From a virus: a stretch of 64,000 nt of DNA. The notes beneath the pieces are model-generated. The model was not told the origin of the DNA and made no database searches. It worked only from the letters and a program-made list of their open reading frames with translations. This document shows, one piece after another, positions 17,472-25,170 of the stretch. The position numbers and the translations under genes are program-made. Location: positions 24,167-88,166 of the IMG/VR virus record IMGVR_UViG_3300024495_000023, one strand, 5' to 3'. The first letter of the stretch is position 1; the number at the start of each line of letters is the position of its first letter.

Positions 17472-17622
17472 ACTTGAAGCTTTTAGATGTATATGGTACC
17501 TGCGTGGAGGAATGTCTTATACCGAAGCCATGAACCTCAGCTATGAGGAAAGAGAAATAATACAGAAGTTAGTAAAAGAAAATATAGAAATCGCTAAGAC
17601 TTCTGGACTGCCTTTCTTTTAA
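17392..17622 (+). CDS. -1 frame extension of gp26 (gp51-like / chaperone T-like)
   Basis: 76 codons after the slip, opening CGG and ending TAA at 17620-17622. The product has LTIDEILAETKALDEQAKDV, then CIWYLRGGMSYTEAMNLSYE and ends KTSGLPFF, the look of a real helical protein (the W-x-L-R-G-G-M-S-Y..A..L stretch resembles tail-assembly-chaperone C-terminal parts). There is no in-frame ATG, GTG or TTG before the internal ATG at mid-gene, and an in-frame TAA lies at 17368-17370, so normal initiation is not available short of ATT or CTG. Its stop overlaps the stop of the convergent gene. In T4 the separate gene 51 has a related baseplate-hub assembly role; that equivalence is inference. Confidence 0.7.
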   Translation, partial: RFRLSSLTIDEILAETKALDEQAKDVKLEAFRCIWYLRGGMSYTEAMNLSYEEREIIQKLVKENIEIAKTSGLPFF

Positions 17623-18872
17623 GCCTGTATTCGTTTTAACAGCGTGAATGCTTTTTGTGTAGTAGCAGGATCAGCTTTCATCAGATCGATCATAGCAGAT
17701 GCTAGCACTGCTTGATGTGTCCTACTTAACTGTCCACCGCTCTTGACCGTGCTCACAGCCATTTTTAATTGAGCTGGATTGACATTAGGCAATAGCTGTG
17801 TTAACGCATTGACGTTTAGCGAACCTTGTATACCGCTTTGTCCGCCACCAGAAGCATCGCCTGCTTGCTGTCCAGTTAGACCTCCAGCGACACCTTGTTT
17901 AAAACTGTCCCAAGCACTGCCACCGCCCTGGGCAGCACCTTGATTGCCTCCACCCATAGGACCTTGTGCGGCACCACCTTGGTCAACGATATTACCTGTG
18001 TTTGGATCTAGTCCATAGCCCATCTTGGCAGCATCATGAGCAGCTTGCATGAATGCTTTGTCTAGTGTAGCTTGTGGAAGAGCTTCTTCAGTGTACATGC
18101 TCATGTTTAGACCTTTAGAACGGATTTTAGCTGCTCCTGACTTAAAAGATCCGGCAGCATTAGCATTAACACCTTTTGCGGCCTGTATTCTTATCTTATC
18201 ATCAGCGGTCCGTGCCCATCCAGGTTTGTTCTGAGCGTCAGCTGCAGCCTGCTGTGTAGCCATAGCAGCTTTACCTGCGGCTTTACGTGCTTTTTTATCA
18301 ATTTTATTAGTGTTCTGTTGCGCTGGCGTTTGTGTTTGTGATGCGCTAGGTTTTGTTGTTGGTTGTGCTGCTGCTGTTGGTTGTGCTGTTGCTGTTGGTT
18401 GTGCTGTTGGTTGTGCTTGTGATGCGCTAGGTTGAGCTGTAGCTGTCGCATCGTCGTCTCCTGTTGGCTCAATCCTGTCTTGTGGCTGTTCAGGATTAGC
18501 TTTTAGCCTGTTGCCTAAAGAGCCAGCAGCGCCTTTCATCTTGCCCATGATGCCACCGCCCATAGGACCTTTCGGAGCTCTGTTACCAGTAGCAGAGTTA
18601 GCTTCTTTGTCTAAAACCATCTTAGCGCCATCAGATGGATAACCTTTGCTTTGTAGGAAACGTAGTACAGCATCAGCATCAGGTTCTAGCTTAGTAGCAC
18701 CAAGGAATCTGTTAAAATCTCTCATTAGAGCATTAGCGATAGCACCAGTATCTAGTTTACCAGCAGCTTTATCACTGCCAAATTTACTCATTATACCAAG
18801 TCCAGCTCGTTTGAGCATGCCTTGTGGTGCTTCTTTGACCTGTGATTCGATTAAGATATCATTGATTCTCAT
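17619..18872 (-). CDS. Ala/Gln/Pro/Thr-rich protein, unknown, late-expressed
   Basis: 417 residues. The N-terminus MRINDILIESQVKEAPQGML continues into a small folded region (AIANALMRDFNRFLGATKLE, DAVLRFLQSKGYPSDGAKMV). Residues about 140-215 are low-complexity Ala/Gln/Pro/Thr (AQPTATAQPTAAAQPTTK), then a basic Lys/Ala patch (KIDKKARKAAGKAAM). The end (LNVNALTQLLPNVNPAQLKM to MIDLMKADPATTQKAFTLL) looks like a compact helical domain. A late promoter octamer lies 28 bases upstream and an AGGA site before the ATG, so it is probably a virion or packaging-stage protein. No family recognised. Confidence 0.65.
   Translation of the reverse strand: MRINDILIESQVKEAPQGMLKRAGLGIMSKFGSDKAAGKLDTGAIANALMRDFNRFLGATKLEPDADAVLRFLQSKGYPSDGAKMVLDKEANSATGNRAPKGPMGGGIMGKMKGAAGSLGNRLKANPEQPQDRIEPTGDDDATATAQPSASQAQPTAQPTATAQPTAAAQPTTKPSASQTQTPAQQNTNKIDKKARKAAGKAAMATQQAAADAQNKPGWARTADDKIRIQAAKGVNANAAGSFKSGAAKIRSKGLNMSMYTEEALPQATLDKAFMQAAHDAAKMGYGLDPNTGNIVDQGGAAQGPMGGGNQGAAQGGGSAWDSFKQGVAGGLTGQQAGDASGGGQSGIQGSLNVNALTQLLPNVNPAQLKMAVSTVKSGGQLSRTHQAVLASAMIDLMKADPATTQKAFTLLKRIQA
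18336..18433 (-). repeat. Tandem low-complexity repeat with 17-base direct flanks
   Basis: A perfect 17-base direct repeat (18336-18352 and 18417-18433, 81 bases apart) brackets repeated GTTGGTTGTGCTG-type units. In protein this is PSASQ...PSASQ around AQPTA repeats, an in-frame 27-residue period. Slippage-type expansion is the likely cause. Confidence 0.75.
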
Positions 18873-18899
18873 AGTGAACGTTTCCTAAATTCTATTTTA

Positions 18900-18907
18900 T
18901 ATTTATT
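18900..18907 (-). promoter_or_regulatory. Late promoter for the 417-residue gene
   Basis: The minus strand reads AATAAATA, 28 bases before the ATG at 18872, matching the phage-wide octamer. It is followed by an AGGA ribosome site. Confidence 0.65.
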
Positions 18908-19007
18908 CTTTTTGAAGTGAGCTACGCTCACTTGTGTCTATCGCTTTCGCTCAGCCACATTTTATTTCTTCTGATAGTATTTAATCTTAGATGCGAAGCA
19001 TTTAAGT

Positions 19008-19089
19008 ATTATCTAGATAGTATGGTCACACTTAGCCCGTCGCCGGGCTAAAAATAAAACTGAGCATTATCTGAGTAGCACAGTCACAC
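19008..19089. repeat. Imperfect 24-base direct repeat
   Basis: Copies at 19008-19031 and 19066-19089 agree at 18 of 24 positions (both start ATTATCT and end GTCACAC), with period 58. The TTAGCCCG hairpin lies between them. Confidence 0.5.
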
Positions 19090-19231
19090 AGCAGTAGAGC
19101 ATTACAGAGGCGGTCATCCGGTACCTCGAGCTCCGTCTTATCATGACGGCGGCATACGCTAATCTGCTATCACTAGCGTATACGTGGGGTTTTTCTCCCC
19201 TCATTTAGCCTATATTGACTCCGTTCAAACA

Positions 19232-19253
19232 GCAAAACCGCAGGCTTTTTTGC
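19232..19253 (+). terminator. Terminator-like hairpin, plus strand
   Basis: GCAAAACC pairs with GG..TTTTGC around a GCA loop and contains a six-T run, the form of a short rho-independent terminator on the plus strand. No plus-strand gene precedes it. Confidence 0.35.
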
Positions 19254-19338
19254 GATCGACGTCCTGTAAAGGATAGTTGCTGAGTACCTCTTCGCCAAGG
19301 TAGAGTTCCTTACCGCCACACATCAGAGCGGATTTTGG

Positions 19339-19370
19339 GCACCATAACAGTCACCGGTGCGGGTTTTTTT
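19339..19370 (+). terminator. Terminator-like hairpin, plus strand
   Basis: GCACC (19339-19343) pairs with GGTGC (19356-19360), then GGG and seven T. It ends six bases before the stop of the convergent GIY-YIG gene, a usual place for a terminator of a rightward transcript. Confidence 0.45.
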
Positions 19371-19375
19371 GGCGA

Positions 19376-19810
19376 TTATTTTGCCTTTTCGTGCTCTAAA
19401 AGACGCTGCCTAAGTATGTTTGAGCCGCCTACTCTGACGTTTATAATGCCATTATAATAGTCATCTGTTTCTAAAACTCGGCGTTCAAACTGCTCTCTTG
19501 CCTCTAAATAGCCCATTTCTGCCTTGCTTTTACAGTAATAAAGTATTTCTCTGGTGAAGTTTTCCGGACCTAATGCTTGGACGTCTGCGTTTAACCTGTC
19601 GCTAGAACCCCAGTAATCGCGCCAATCGCTTTCTACTGTGCTTCTGCGCTTGAGTTTTTTGCCTTTGAGAGGAGGTTTAGTACGTTTAAATTGTGCTAGT
19701 TTCTTGCCTATGTACTTCTGGCCGGTAGTAAGATTCGTGATGAGATAAACAAAGCCAATATAGCCTTCGGGTATTTCTTCTACGATTTGATTTTGATATG
19801 TCCAAAGCAC
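19376..19810 (-). CDS. GIY-YIG nuclease-family protein (Seg-like)
   Basis: 144 residues. GFVYLIT at 19-25 and KYIGKK at 32-37 make the GIY-YIG core, followed by a basic patch (KPPLKGKKLKRRSTVESDW), DWRDYWGSS and a Glu-rich helix YLEAREQFERRV holding the likely metal-binding Glu. This single-domain type is widespread in T4-like phages, often labelled Seg-like or hypothetical; no DNA-binding module typical of homing enzymes follows, so it may be a DNA-processing enzyme rather than a mobile element. Its ATG abuts the 76-residue gene (one base gap), downstream of gp46. Confidence 0.75.
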   Translation of the reverse strand: MLWTYQNQIVEEIPEGYIGFVYLITNLTTGQKYIGKKLAQFKRTKPPLKGKKLKRRSTVESDWRDYWGSSDRLNADVQALGPENFTREILYYCKSKAEMGYLEAREQFERRVLETDDYYNGIINVRVGGSNILRQRLLEHEKAK

Positions 19811-20041
19811 TCACTTAGTTATTTTCGGTGGCCTTCCTAGCTTGCCTTTTCTGGATTCCTTACGGTTTTGCCTTTTGTTTTGTATTTCTACTCGCCTTAC
19901 ACTTGCCTCATTGCGTATTTCTGATAACCAATATCGTGCCTTTATACCAGCAGCATCGCTTGTGCCGTACTCAAACTTGTCCTGCCATTTAAAATATTCC
20001 TGGAAGGCTTTGATCAAGCGATCATGCGTATCTGTGCTCAT
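19811..20041 (-). CDS. Small basic protein with AT-hook-like tail
   Basis: 76 residues. The first two thirds are a charged helix (RLIKAFQEYFKWQDKFEYG, ARYWLSEIRNEASVRRVEI) and the end is very basic (NKRQNRKESRKGKLGRPPK), with GRPPK resembling an AT-hook. Small proteins of this type follow gp46 in several T4-like phages. The start overlaps the gp46 stop by four bases (ATGA), so it is coupled to gp46. A DNA-binding helper of the recombination nuclease is a reasonable guess; not established. Confidence 0.65.
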   Translation of the reverse strand: MSTDTHDRLIKAFQEYFKWQDKFEYGTSDAAGIKARYWLSEIRNEASVRRVEIQNKRQNRKESRKGKLGRPPKITK

Positions 20042-21816
20042 TGTAGTATTTCTACATCGTTAGAATATGAAGTGAAACCGTTTTCCTTGATGACCTTGAG
20101 CACCTGATTAACCCTGCTGGTTAGATCGTCTCTATGGCTGATCAAAAACACATTCTTCTCGCGTTCACGTGTCATCTTCTTTAGGATAGCTATGCTGGAT
20201 TCTACACCACTAGCATCCATGCCTGAATCGATCATTTCGTCGATAAACAGTAAATTGATGCTTTGATATAGGTTTTCCCACACATCACGGAACGCCCAGC
20301 TCAAGCTCAAGATCAATCTATTGCGTTCTCCTCGGCTTAGATTGTCAAAATCTAGATCTTGTCCTAGTTGTGTGATAAGCACAGTAAGATCGCTTTGGAA
20401 TTCCACAGTATGTGGCAATCCTATCTTATCCAGATAATAAGTTAGACGTGTGTTTAGATAGTTTAAATTCTGATCAATGATTTTTTTACGTACAAAACTA
20501 TCTTTGTTAGTCAGTAATTTGTACAAAAACTCCTGATGATCTTTGACTTTGGTTAGATCATTGACCTTGCTCCAGTCTATTTCCTGTACCGCTGTGTTTC
20601 TAAGTTCATCGATTTGTTCTTGATACGGATCTTGTTCAGCTTGTTTGGCTGCTAGATCTTTTTCTAGACCGCTAAGAGTAGTCTTGTGATTATAAGCATC
20701 GTCGATATTGTCGTAATTAACCAGAGGTGCTGCTCCTAGCTCGCCTATTTCTGCGATAGCGTCTAGTAGTTCTGCTATTTGTTTTTCTGATTCAGCAACG
20801 GCAGCTTGGCTTTCTTCTACTTGCTGTGCTTTTTTCTCGACCATAACCATGTGTTTCTCGTCATGAATGTCTTGTCCACAGCTATGACATTTGTGTTCAG
20901 CTAAAGTCAGCAGTTCGCTTTCTAGTTTATCTAGATTTTTCTGTTCTCTATCTTTGGTCGCAGACTGTCTAGACATCTGCGAATTGAGACTGTCTAGATC
21001 TTTTTTGTTCTTGCTCCATTCTGCCAGTGCTTTTTGATTTTCAATCTCTTGATCGATGTCTATCAAACCAAGTTTCTTGATAGCTTTTTCTAGATCATTG
21101 ATAGAATTATCTTTGTTAGTTTGCCATAGTTTGAGTTTTCTTTCTAATGCTTCGATACTTTGCTGTATGCGCTCATTAGATACCTTGATAGTTTCTATCT
21201 TGGTATTTTCGGCAGCGATCATGTCTTTAGAAATGCGTATGCCTTCTTTTAACAGTTCGGCTTTTTCGCTCAAGATAGTGATTCCTAACAACTGTTCGAT
21301 AATAGCACGTTGGTCGTTGGGTTTCATGCTAAGGAAAGGCTCGGTATAGGTATTCAAAGCCACGATGTGTTTGAACATGTCGTGGCTCATACCTATTACT
21401 TTTTCGATTTCTTTCTGTGTTTCTCTAGAATCGCCTTGACTTTCGTCTTTATCGTCTGGGTTTTGTTCTTGACCGTTAATGCTAAACTTCAGTAGATTGG
21501 GTTTACGTCCGCGCTCAATATGATATTCTTGCCCATCCTTGTCAAACGTGATAGTAACTAGCATGTTTTTGCTATTGATCTTGTTGATAAGATTATCACG
21601 TTTGATATTTGTCAGTGCTTGTCCATAGATAGCATAACTTAAACCATTGATGATAGTAGTTTTACCTGTGCCGTTGCGGGCTCCTATATCATCGCCGCCG
21701 AGATCTAGATTTTCACCTAGCACCAAAGTTAGCAGACCCTTGTCAAAATCCACAGCTTGGGTTTGATTACCCACACTCATAAAGTTTTTAACAGTTAAAT
21801 TCTTGATCTTTATCAT
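20038..21816 (-). CDS. 46: Recombination endonuclease subunit gp46 (Rad50-like)
   Basis: 592 residues (T4 gp46 is 560). An SMC/Rad50-type ATPase that works with gp47 to resect DNA ends and supports recombination-dependent replication and host DNA breakdown. Walker A GARNGTGKT is at 45-53; a long coiled coil leads to a zinc hook CHSCGQ near 310 and back; the ABC signature LSRGERN is near 497; Walker B NLLFIDEMIDSG near 527 and the H-loop VFLISHRDD follow. It overlaps gp47 by four bases, so both subunits are translated together. Confidence 0.96.
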   Translation of the reverse strand: MIKIKNLTVKNFMSVGNQTQAVDFDKGLLTLVLGENLDLGGDDIGARNGTGKTTIINGLSYAIYGQALTNIKRDNLINKINSKNMLVTITFDKDGQEYHIERGRKPNLLKFSINGQEQNPDDKDESQGDSRETQKEIEKVIGMSHDMFKHIVALNTYTEPFLSMKPNDQRAIIEQLLGITILSEKAELLKEGIRISKDMIAAENTKIETIKVSNERIQQSIEALERKLKLWQTNKDNSINDLEKAIKKLGLIDIDQEIENQKALAEWSKNKKDLDSLNSQMSRQSATKDREQKNLDKLESELLTLAEHKCHSCGQDIHDEKHMVMVEKKAQQVEESQAAVAESEKQIAELLDAIAEIGELGAAPLVNYDNIDDAYNHKTTLSGLEKDLAAKQAEQDPYQEQIDELRNTAVQEIDWSKVNDLTKVKDHQEFLYKLLTNKDSFVRKKIIDQNLNYLNTRLTYYLDKIGLPHTVEFQSDLTVLITQLGQDLDFDNLSRGERNRLILSLSWAFRDVWENLYQSINLLFIDEMIDSGMDASGVESSIAILKKMTREREKNVFLISHRDDLTSRVNQVLKVIKENGFTSYSNDVEILQ

Positions 21817-22826
21817 AGGTTATTGTAGATCTCCAACAGCAGCTTCTTGTCATATGTTTCGGAATCTATACTGGTTATCTGATTCATCACGATAGTGTCT
21901 ACACTTTCAAACTGTAGATCCACAGGAACAGCATTACTAGATTCGATTTCTGTTTTTTCCGGTATCAACATCAGCTCTCGAAGATCATATTGCTTTATAA
22001 AAGTTTCTTTGATAAAGTTAGCTTCTTCGAAAGTGATAGGAACGTCTATGGTAACACGACAGTGCATCTTAGACTTTAACAGTGTATCTGGAGAATCTAT
22101 GATGCGGCTGAGTTTGTAGTGTCTGTAAACAGGCTGTTGTTGCCAAGTTCGATATTCCGGCGCACCTCCCCACTCTAACAACATCATACCTCGATCATCA
22201 TCGCCGGCATCTGCGTAGTTGTGTGGAAAAGCATTACCAATATAAGTAATATTGCCTTGTGTTTGACGTTTGTGAAAATGTCCGCTAAACACATATTCTT
22301 GGTTAACGAAATGGTTGCTTTGTAATTGACCGTGATCAGGCATCTGTACCATAGCGTTCATATAGAATAATGGCAATTCAAAGTGTCCAAAAATGTAACG
22401 ACTTTTGATATCTGGCACAGTACGCCATTCATCGCCTACTAACCATGGTAAAAAAGTCACACCGTCTAATGTTAGCGGATCCTTGATAGGCACAACGTTT
22501 GGAAACAGGCGCATGAATTCAATAGAATTAATTTCTCGCTTGTCTTTGTAGAATAGATCGTGATTGCCTAAAATGAAATAGACTTTTTCAAAGTTAGCAT
22601 TCAGTCTTTCGATGTTGCTAACTGTATAGTTCATGGTGCTGACATCAGTAGTTGACCTGTTATGATGCCAGTCACCTAAGAAGATACAAGTTTCAGCTCC
22701 TGCTTTTTTAGCTTCTTCACAGAACCATATGACAAAATCTTCACAATCTATGTTGTGGATCCTGCTACCTGATTTAAGGCCAAAATGGATATCTGTGAAA
22801 CAAGCGACTTTGTTGAATAATCCCAT
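21813..22826 (-). CDS. 47: Recombination endonuclease subunit gp47 (Mre11-like)
   Basis: 337 residues (T4 gp47 is 339). Calcineurin-like metallophosphoesterase. All metal motifs are present: D12xH14 in TDIHFG, GDWHHN at 51-56, GNHD at 87-90, GHFE at 147-150 and GHFH at 182-185. An AGGAG site lies nine bases before ATG 22826. It is preceded by gp55 with a 44-base gap and followed directly by gp46. Nuclease partner of gp46. Confidence 0.96.
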   Translation of the reverse strand: MGLFNKVACFTDIHFGLKSGSRIHNIDCEDFVIWFCEEAKKAGAETCIFLGDWHHNRSTTDVSTMNYTVSNIERLNANFEKVYFILGNHDLFYKDKREINSIEFMRLFPNVVPIKDPLTLDGVTFLPWLVGDEWRTVPDIKSRYIFGHFELPLFYMNAMVQMPDHGQLQSNHFVNQEYVFSGHFHKRQTQGNITYIGNAFPHNYADAGDDDRGMMLLEWGGAPEYRTWQQQPVYRHYKLSRIIDSPDTLLKSKMHCRVTIDVPITFEEANFIKETFIKQYDLRELMLIPEKTEIESSNAVPVDLQFESVDTIVMNQITSIDSETYDKKLLLEIYNNL

Positions 22827-22870
22827 CGACGAAACTCCTAATTAAATTGTAGACGGCAACGTTGACAAAG

Positions 22871-23734
22871 TCAATCGTCGCTGCCCCAATCCATGTTAAA
22901 ATTTGCGTCGCTCACTACAGGACTAACAGGCCCTGCGCTAGTTGATTTACCGCTGTTCTGTCTGGTCCAACTGGGATTCATACCATTCATTTCAAGGATG
23001 TCATCTCTAATATTTTGATTACGCTTTTCAATGTTAATGATCCGTACAAAACTGTTAGTAACGGCAGCAGTATAGTAAGCGAAAGGGTTATTAGACTTGC
23101 TTTCATCGAACTGAAGGCCAATTTGAGTAAGCTGTAAGATCGCTTGTCCTCGCATTTCATCGTTGTAGGTATATCCTCTGACATTACCTCTGGTAGCGTA
23201 ACGCTCGCAGAGTTTGATAAACATCCTAGCAAGATTATCAGTCATGCGTCCGTGTTCTTTGCTAAAGTGTCCGTTTTCCATACCACCGATCCAGTGGCTT
23301 TTGCCTACGCAGATTAGGTTATCATTGTCATCAAACTTCCAATGTTGGAATGGAGGAAAGTTGATTTTTTCGTGACTGTCTGCGGTATTTTTAACAGTCT
23401 TTTTCCGACCAGGTGCCAATGGAATATGTTCCCACGACACGATCCTAAAAACAACATCGGTCTTTAGTATCTTTTTATAATCGATTTCAAAGTTTTTAGC
23501 AGAAGCTTTTTTATCTGTTAGAGCTGCTTTTTCATATGCTTGTTTGGATAGACGTGCTGCCCTTACTCGTTTAGCTTCGGCAATAGTACGAATATTGATT
23601 TTTTCCAAGCTGGGCAGTATTAAATCATAGTCCGAAAATTCAGGTGCTACATATGAACAGTATGTATTTTTGCTTCGGTGTATTTCTTTGAGTAGGTCCT
23701 TGTTAGTTAAGTATTTTATTTTAGTTGTGGTCAT
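22871..23734 (-). CDS. 55: Late-transcription sigma factor gp55
   Basis: 287 residues, longer than T4 gp55 (185). The conserved sigma region lies at about 170-245: MFIKLCERYATRGNVRGYTY, DEMRGQAILQLTQIGLQFDE and NPFAYYTAAVTNSFVRIINI. It directs host RNA polymerase to TATAAATA-type late promoters. The N-terminal 150 residues, including an aromatic HWKFDDNDNLICVGKSHW stretch, have no counterpart I know in T4. The C-terminus ends FNMDWGSDD, hydrophobic and acidic, similar in character to the T4 gp55 tail that binds the sliding clamp; that is inference. Its own promoter region has no late octamer, consistent with expression before late genes. Confidence 0.88.
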   Translation of the reverse strand: MTTTKIKYLTNKDLLKEIHRSKNTYCSYVAPEFSDYDLILPSLEKINIRTIAEAKRVRAARLSKQAYEKAALTDKKASAKNFEIDYKKILKTDVVFRIVSWEHIPLAPGRKKTVKNTADSHEKINFPPFQHWKFDDNDNLICVGKSHWIGGMENGHFSKEHGRMTDNLARMFIKLCERYATRGNVRGYTYNDEMRGQAILQLTQIGLQFDESKSNNPFAYYTAAVTNSFVRIINIEKRNQNIRDDILEMNGMNPSWTRQNSGKSTSAGPVSPVVSDANFNMDWGSDD

Positions 23735-23758
23735 TCAATGGTCCTCAGAATTACTTAT

Positions 23759-23767
23759 ATAATAGCA
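23759..23767 (-). promoter_or_regulatory. Possible host-type extended -10 promoter for gp55 cluster
   Basis: The minus strand reads TGCTATTAT, a TGn extended -10 with TATTAT, 25 bases before the gp55 ATG. There is no good -35 box. It would express gp55, gp47 and gp46 with the unmodified host polymerase. Confidence 0.35.
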
Positions 23768-23779
23768 CATTTTTAAGGA

Positions 23780-23787
23780 AATAAATA
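23780..23787 (+). promoter_or_regulatory. Late promoter for the baseplate operon
   Basis: AATAAATA on the plus strand, 21 bases before the gp48 ATG, followed by an AAGGA ribosome site. It heads a run of genes without a terminator until 60434. Confidence 0.65.
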
Positions 23788-23808
23788 GAGTAAAGGATAC
23801 CAAAAGAC

Positions 23809-24867
23809 ATGGCTTTACCTACAACAACGCAATCGACAGCAGGAACCACAACTAAACCGACGATCTATGCGGCTACAGATAAAGGTTATACTGGCTTCTT
23901 GACTGGTTACAGTGCTCCTAAGGAGTATTTGTACTCTAGCAATATAAACTATGCTAATCAGCTAGGTGGCCTGGCTGGCAGTTCACTTAATGGTGGTGGC
24001 AGCGGCAGCGGCGGTGGCGGCGGACTAAGATTGCCTAGTCTGAATCTAACTGGTCTAGACAAAGCTCTCGGAGTACTAGGAGCTGCGGCAGCATTGATGC
24101 AGCTACCTCAAGCTATCGGTAACGCGGTAACAGGTCTAGCACAGACCGCAGCAGGTATTGCCAAAGCAGGTTTTGATTTGGTAGAATCTATCAGAAATAT
24201 AAGATTCAGCTTGCCAGATTTTTCTAACATATTCGATGGGGCTACTACAGCATTTTCTACGATAGCAAGTCCTGCCAATCCTAACGATTGGCGTGTGAGA
24301 TTGAATACTAATTTTGCCTTATTAGGCAATGGTGCCACACCTGACATATTAGAGCCGTTGAAAAAAACCAATGGTATGATTTTTCCTTTTACACCGTCTG
24401 TTATGGTCACACATAAAGCAAACTATAACACGACAGAGCCGATGCATAATAACTTTGCTGTACAATCTTATAAAAACAGCAACGTAGAAGATATAACAAT
24501 CACTGGAGATTTCGCAGTACAAAATGATGACGATGCCAAATATTTTGTAGCAGTGGTAGCATTTTTAAGAGGTGCTACTAAGATGTTTTATGGAAAAAGT
24601 ACACCAGCTGGAAATCCACCTATTGTTTGTACTTTATCCGGATACGGTACATATTTCTTTAACAATGTTCCTGTAGTGATTAAAAGTTTTAGTACAGAAA
24701 TGCCTAAAGATGCCAACTATAAAAAGATTGTCGTGGGAGGAACCCCACATTGGGTACCAATGACTAATTCGATTACTGTTATAGTATCGCCTGTTTATAA
24801 CAGAGCTCAACTGCGAGAATTTTCTATAGCAGATTATGTTAGCGGAACCGCTCAAGGAATTCTATAA
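23809..24867 (+). CDS. 48: Baseplate tail-tube-associated protein gp48
   Basis: 352 residues, T4 gp48-like protein at the top of the baseplate where the tail tube starts. The diagnostic stretch is the C-terminal half: PFTPSVMVTHKANYNTTEPM, HNNFAVQSYKNSNVEDITIT, then FLRGATKMFYG and a GYGTYFFNNVPVVIKSFSTE segment. The N-terminal part has a Gly/Ser linker (residues about 61-72) and a hydrophobic Ala-rich stretch (KALGVLGAAAALMQLPQAIG). Its stop overlaps the gp53 start (TAATG). Confidence 0.85.
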   Translation: MALPTTTQSTAGTTTKPTIYAATDKGYTGFLTGYSAPKEYLYSSNINYANQLGGLAGSSLNGGGSGSGGGGGLRLPSLNLTGLDKALGVLGAAAALMQLPQAIGNAVTGLAQTAAGIAKAGFDLVESIRNIRFSLPDFSNIFDGATTAFSTIASPANPNDWRVRLNTNFALLGNGATPDILEPLKKTNGMIFPFTPSVMVTHKANYNTTEPMHNNFAVQSYKNSNVEDITITGDFAVQNDDDAKYFVAVVAFLRGATKMFYGKSTPAGNPPIVCTLSGYGTYFFNNVPVVIKSFSTEMPKDANYKKIVVGGTPHWVPMTNSITVIVSPVYNRAQLREFSIADYVSGTAQGIL

Positions 24868-25169
24868 TGACTGCTACCTACACTAGAACTTCACCTTGGT
24901 ATACGACCAAGATAGTAAACAATTATCTTGATACATTGACTATCAGGCAGATACCGGCAGCTGATTCGGATGTTAAGTATTCTATCGGTAGTCAATATGA
25001 TCATAGACCGGATCTACTAGCTTATGATCTATATGGTGACGCTGCTTTATGGTGGGTGTTTGCTCAGAGAAATATGGATGTCCTAAAAGATCCTGTTTAC
25101 GATTTTGAAACTGGAACAGTGATTTCTATACCAAAAAAAACTGACCTGTTAAGATATTTAGGATTATAA
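24867..25169 (+). CDS. 53: Baseplate wedge protein gp53
   Basis: 100 residues. The core SQYDHRPDLLAYDLYGDAAL, then WWVFAQRNMDVLKDPVYDFE, is the signature of T4-like gp53, which in T4 joins baseplate wedges into the ring. The end (TVISIPKKTDLLRYL) resembles a LysM-like strand-helix. T4 gp53 is about twice as long, so this is the reduced form usual in marine T4-like phages. It is coupled to gp48 by a one-base overlap and followed by the hub candidate one base after its stop. Confidence 0.9.
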   Translation: MTATYTRTSPWYTTKIVNNYLDTLTIRQIPAADSDVKYSIGSQYDHRPDLLAYDLYGDAALWWVFAQRNMDVLKDPVYDFETGTVISIPKKTDLLRYLGL

Positions 25170-25170
25170 T

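Larger units (their letters stand above)
18908..19375 (+). other. Structured non-coding region, candidate plus-strand RNA(s)
   Basis: About 470 bases with no ORF of note. Hairpins seen: AAGTGAGC/GCTCACTT (near 18917-18935); TTAGCCCG/CGGGCTAA (19032-19051); CCGTC/GACGG with a 7-base loop (19133-19149); ATACGCTA/TAGCGTAT (19154-19181); TCCT/AGGA with a GTAA GNRA loop (19262-19273); TACCT/AGGTA (19285-19302). U-tracts follow stems only in the plus direction. No plus-strand promoter is evident. I could not fold any part into a tRNA. Confidence 0.45.

Noticed and set aside
19133-19149. tRNA-like anticodon stem (5-bp stem with 7-base loop, GAT on the minus strand)
   Set aside because: No matching T-arm, D-arm or acceptor stem could be placed around it on either strand.
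19376-19810. GIY-YIG gene as a homing endonuclease inside an intron
   Set aside because: It is translationally adjacent to the gp46 cluster, no split gene is seen nearby, and no DNA-binding homing module follows.
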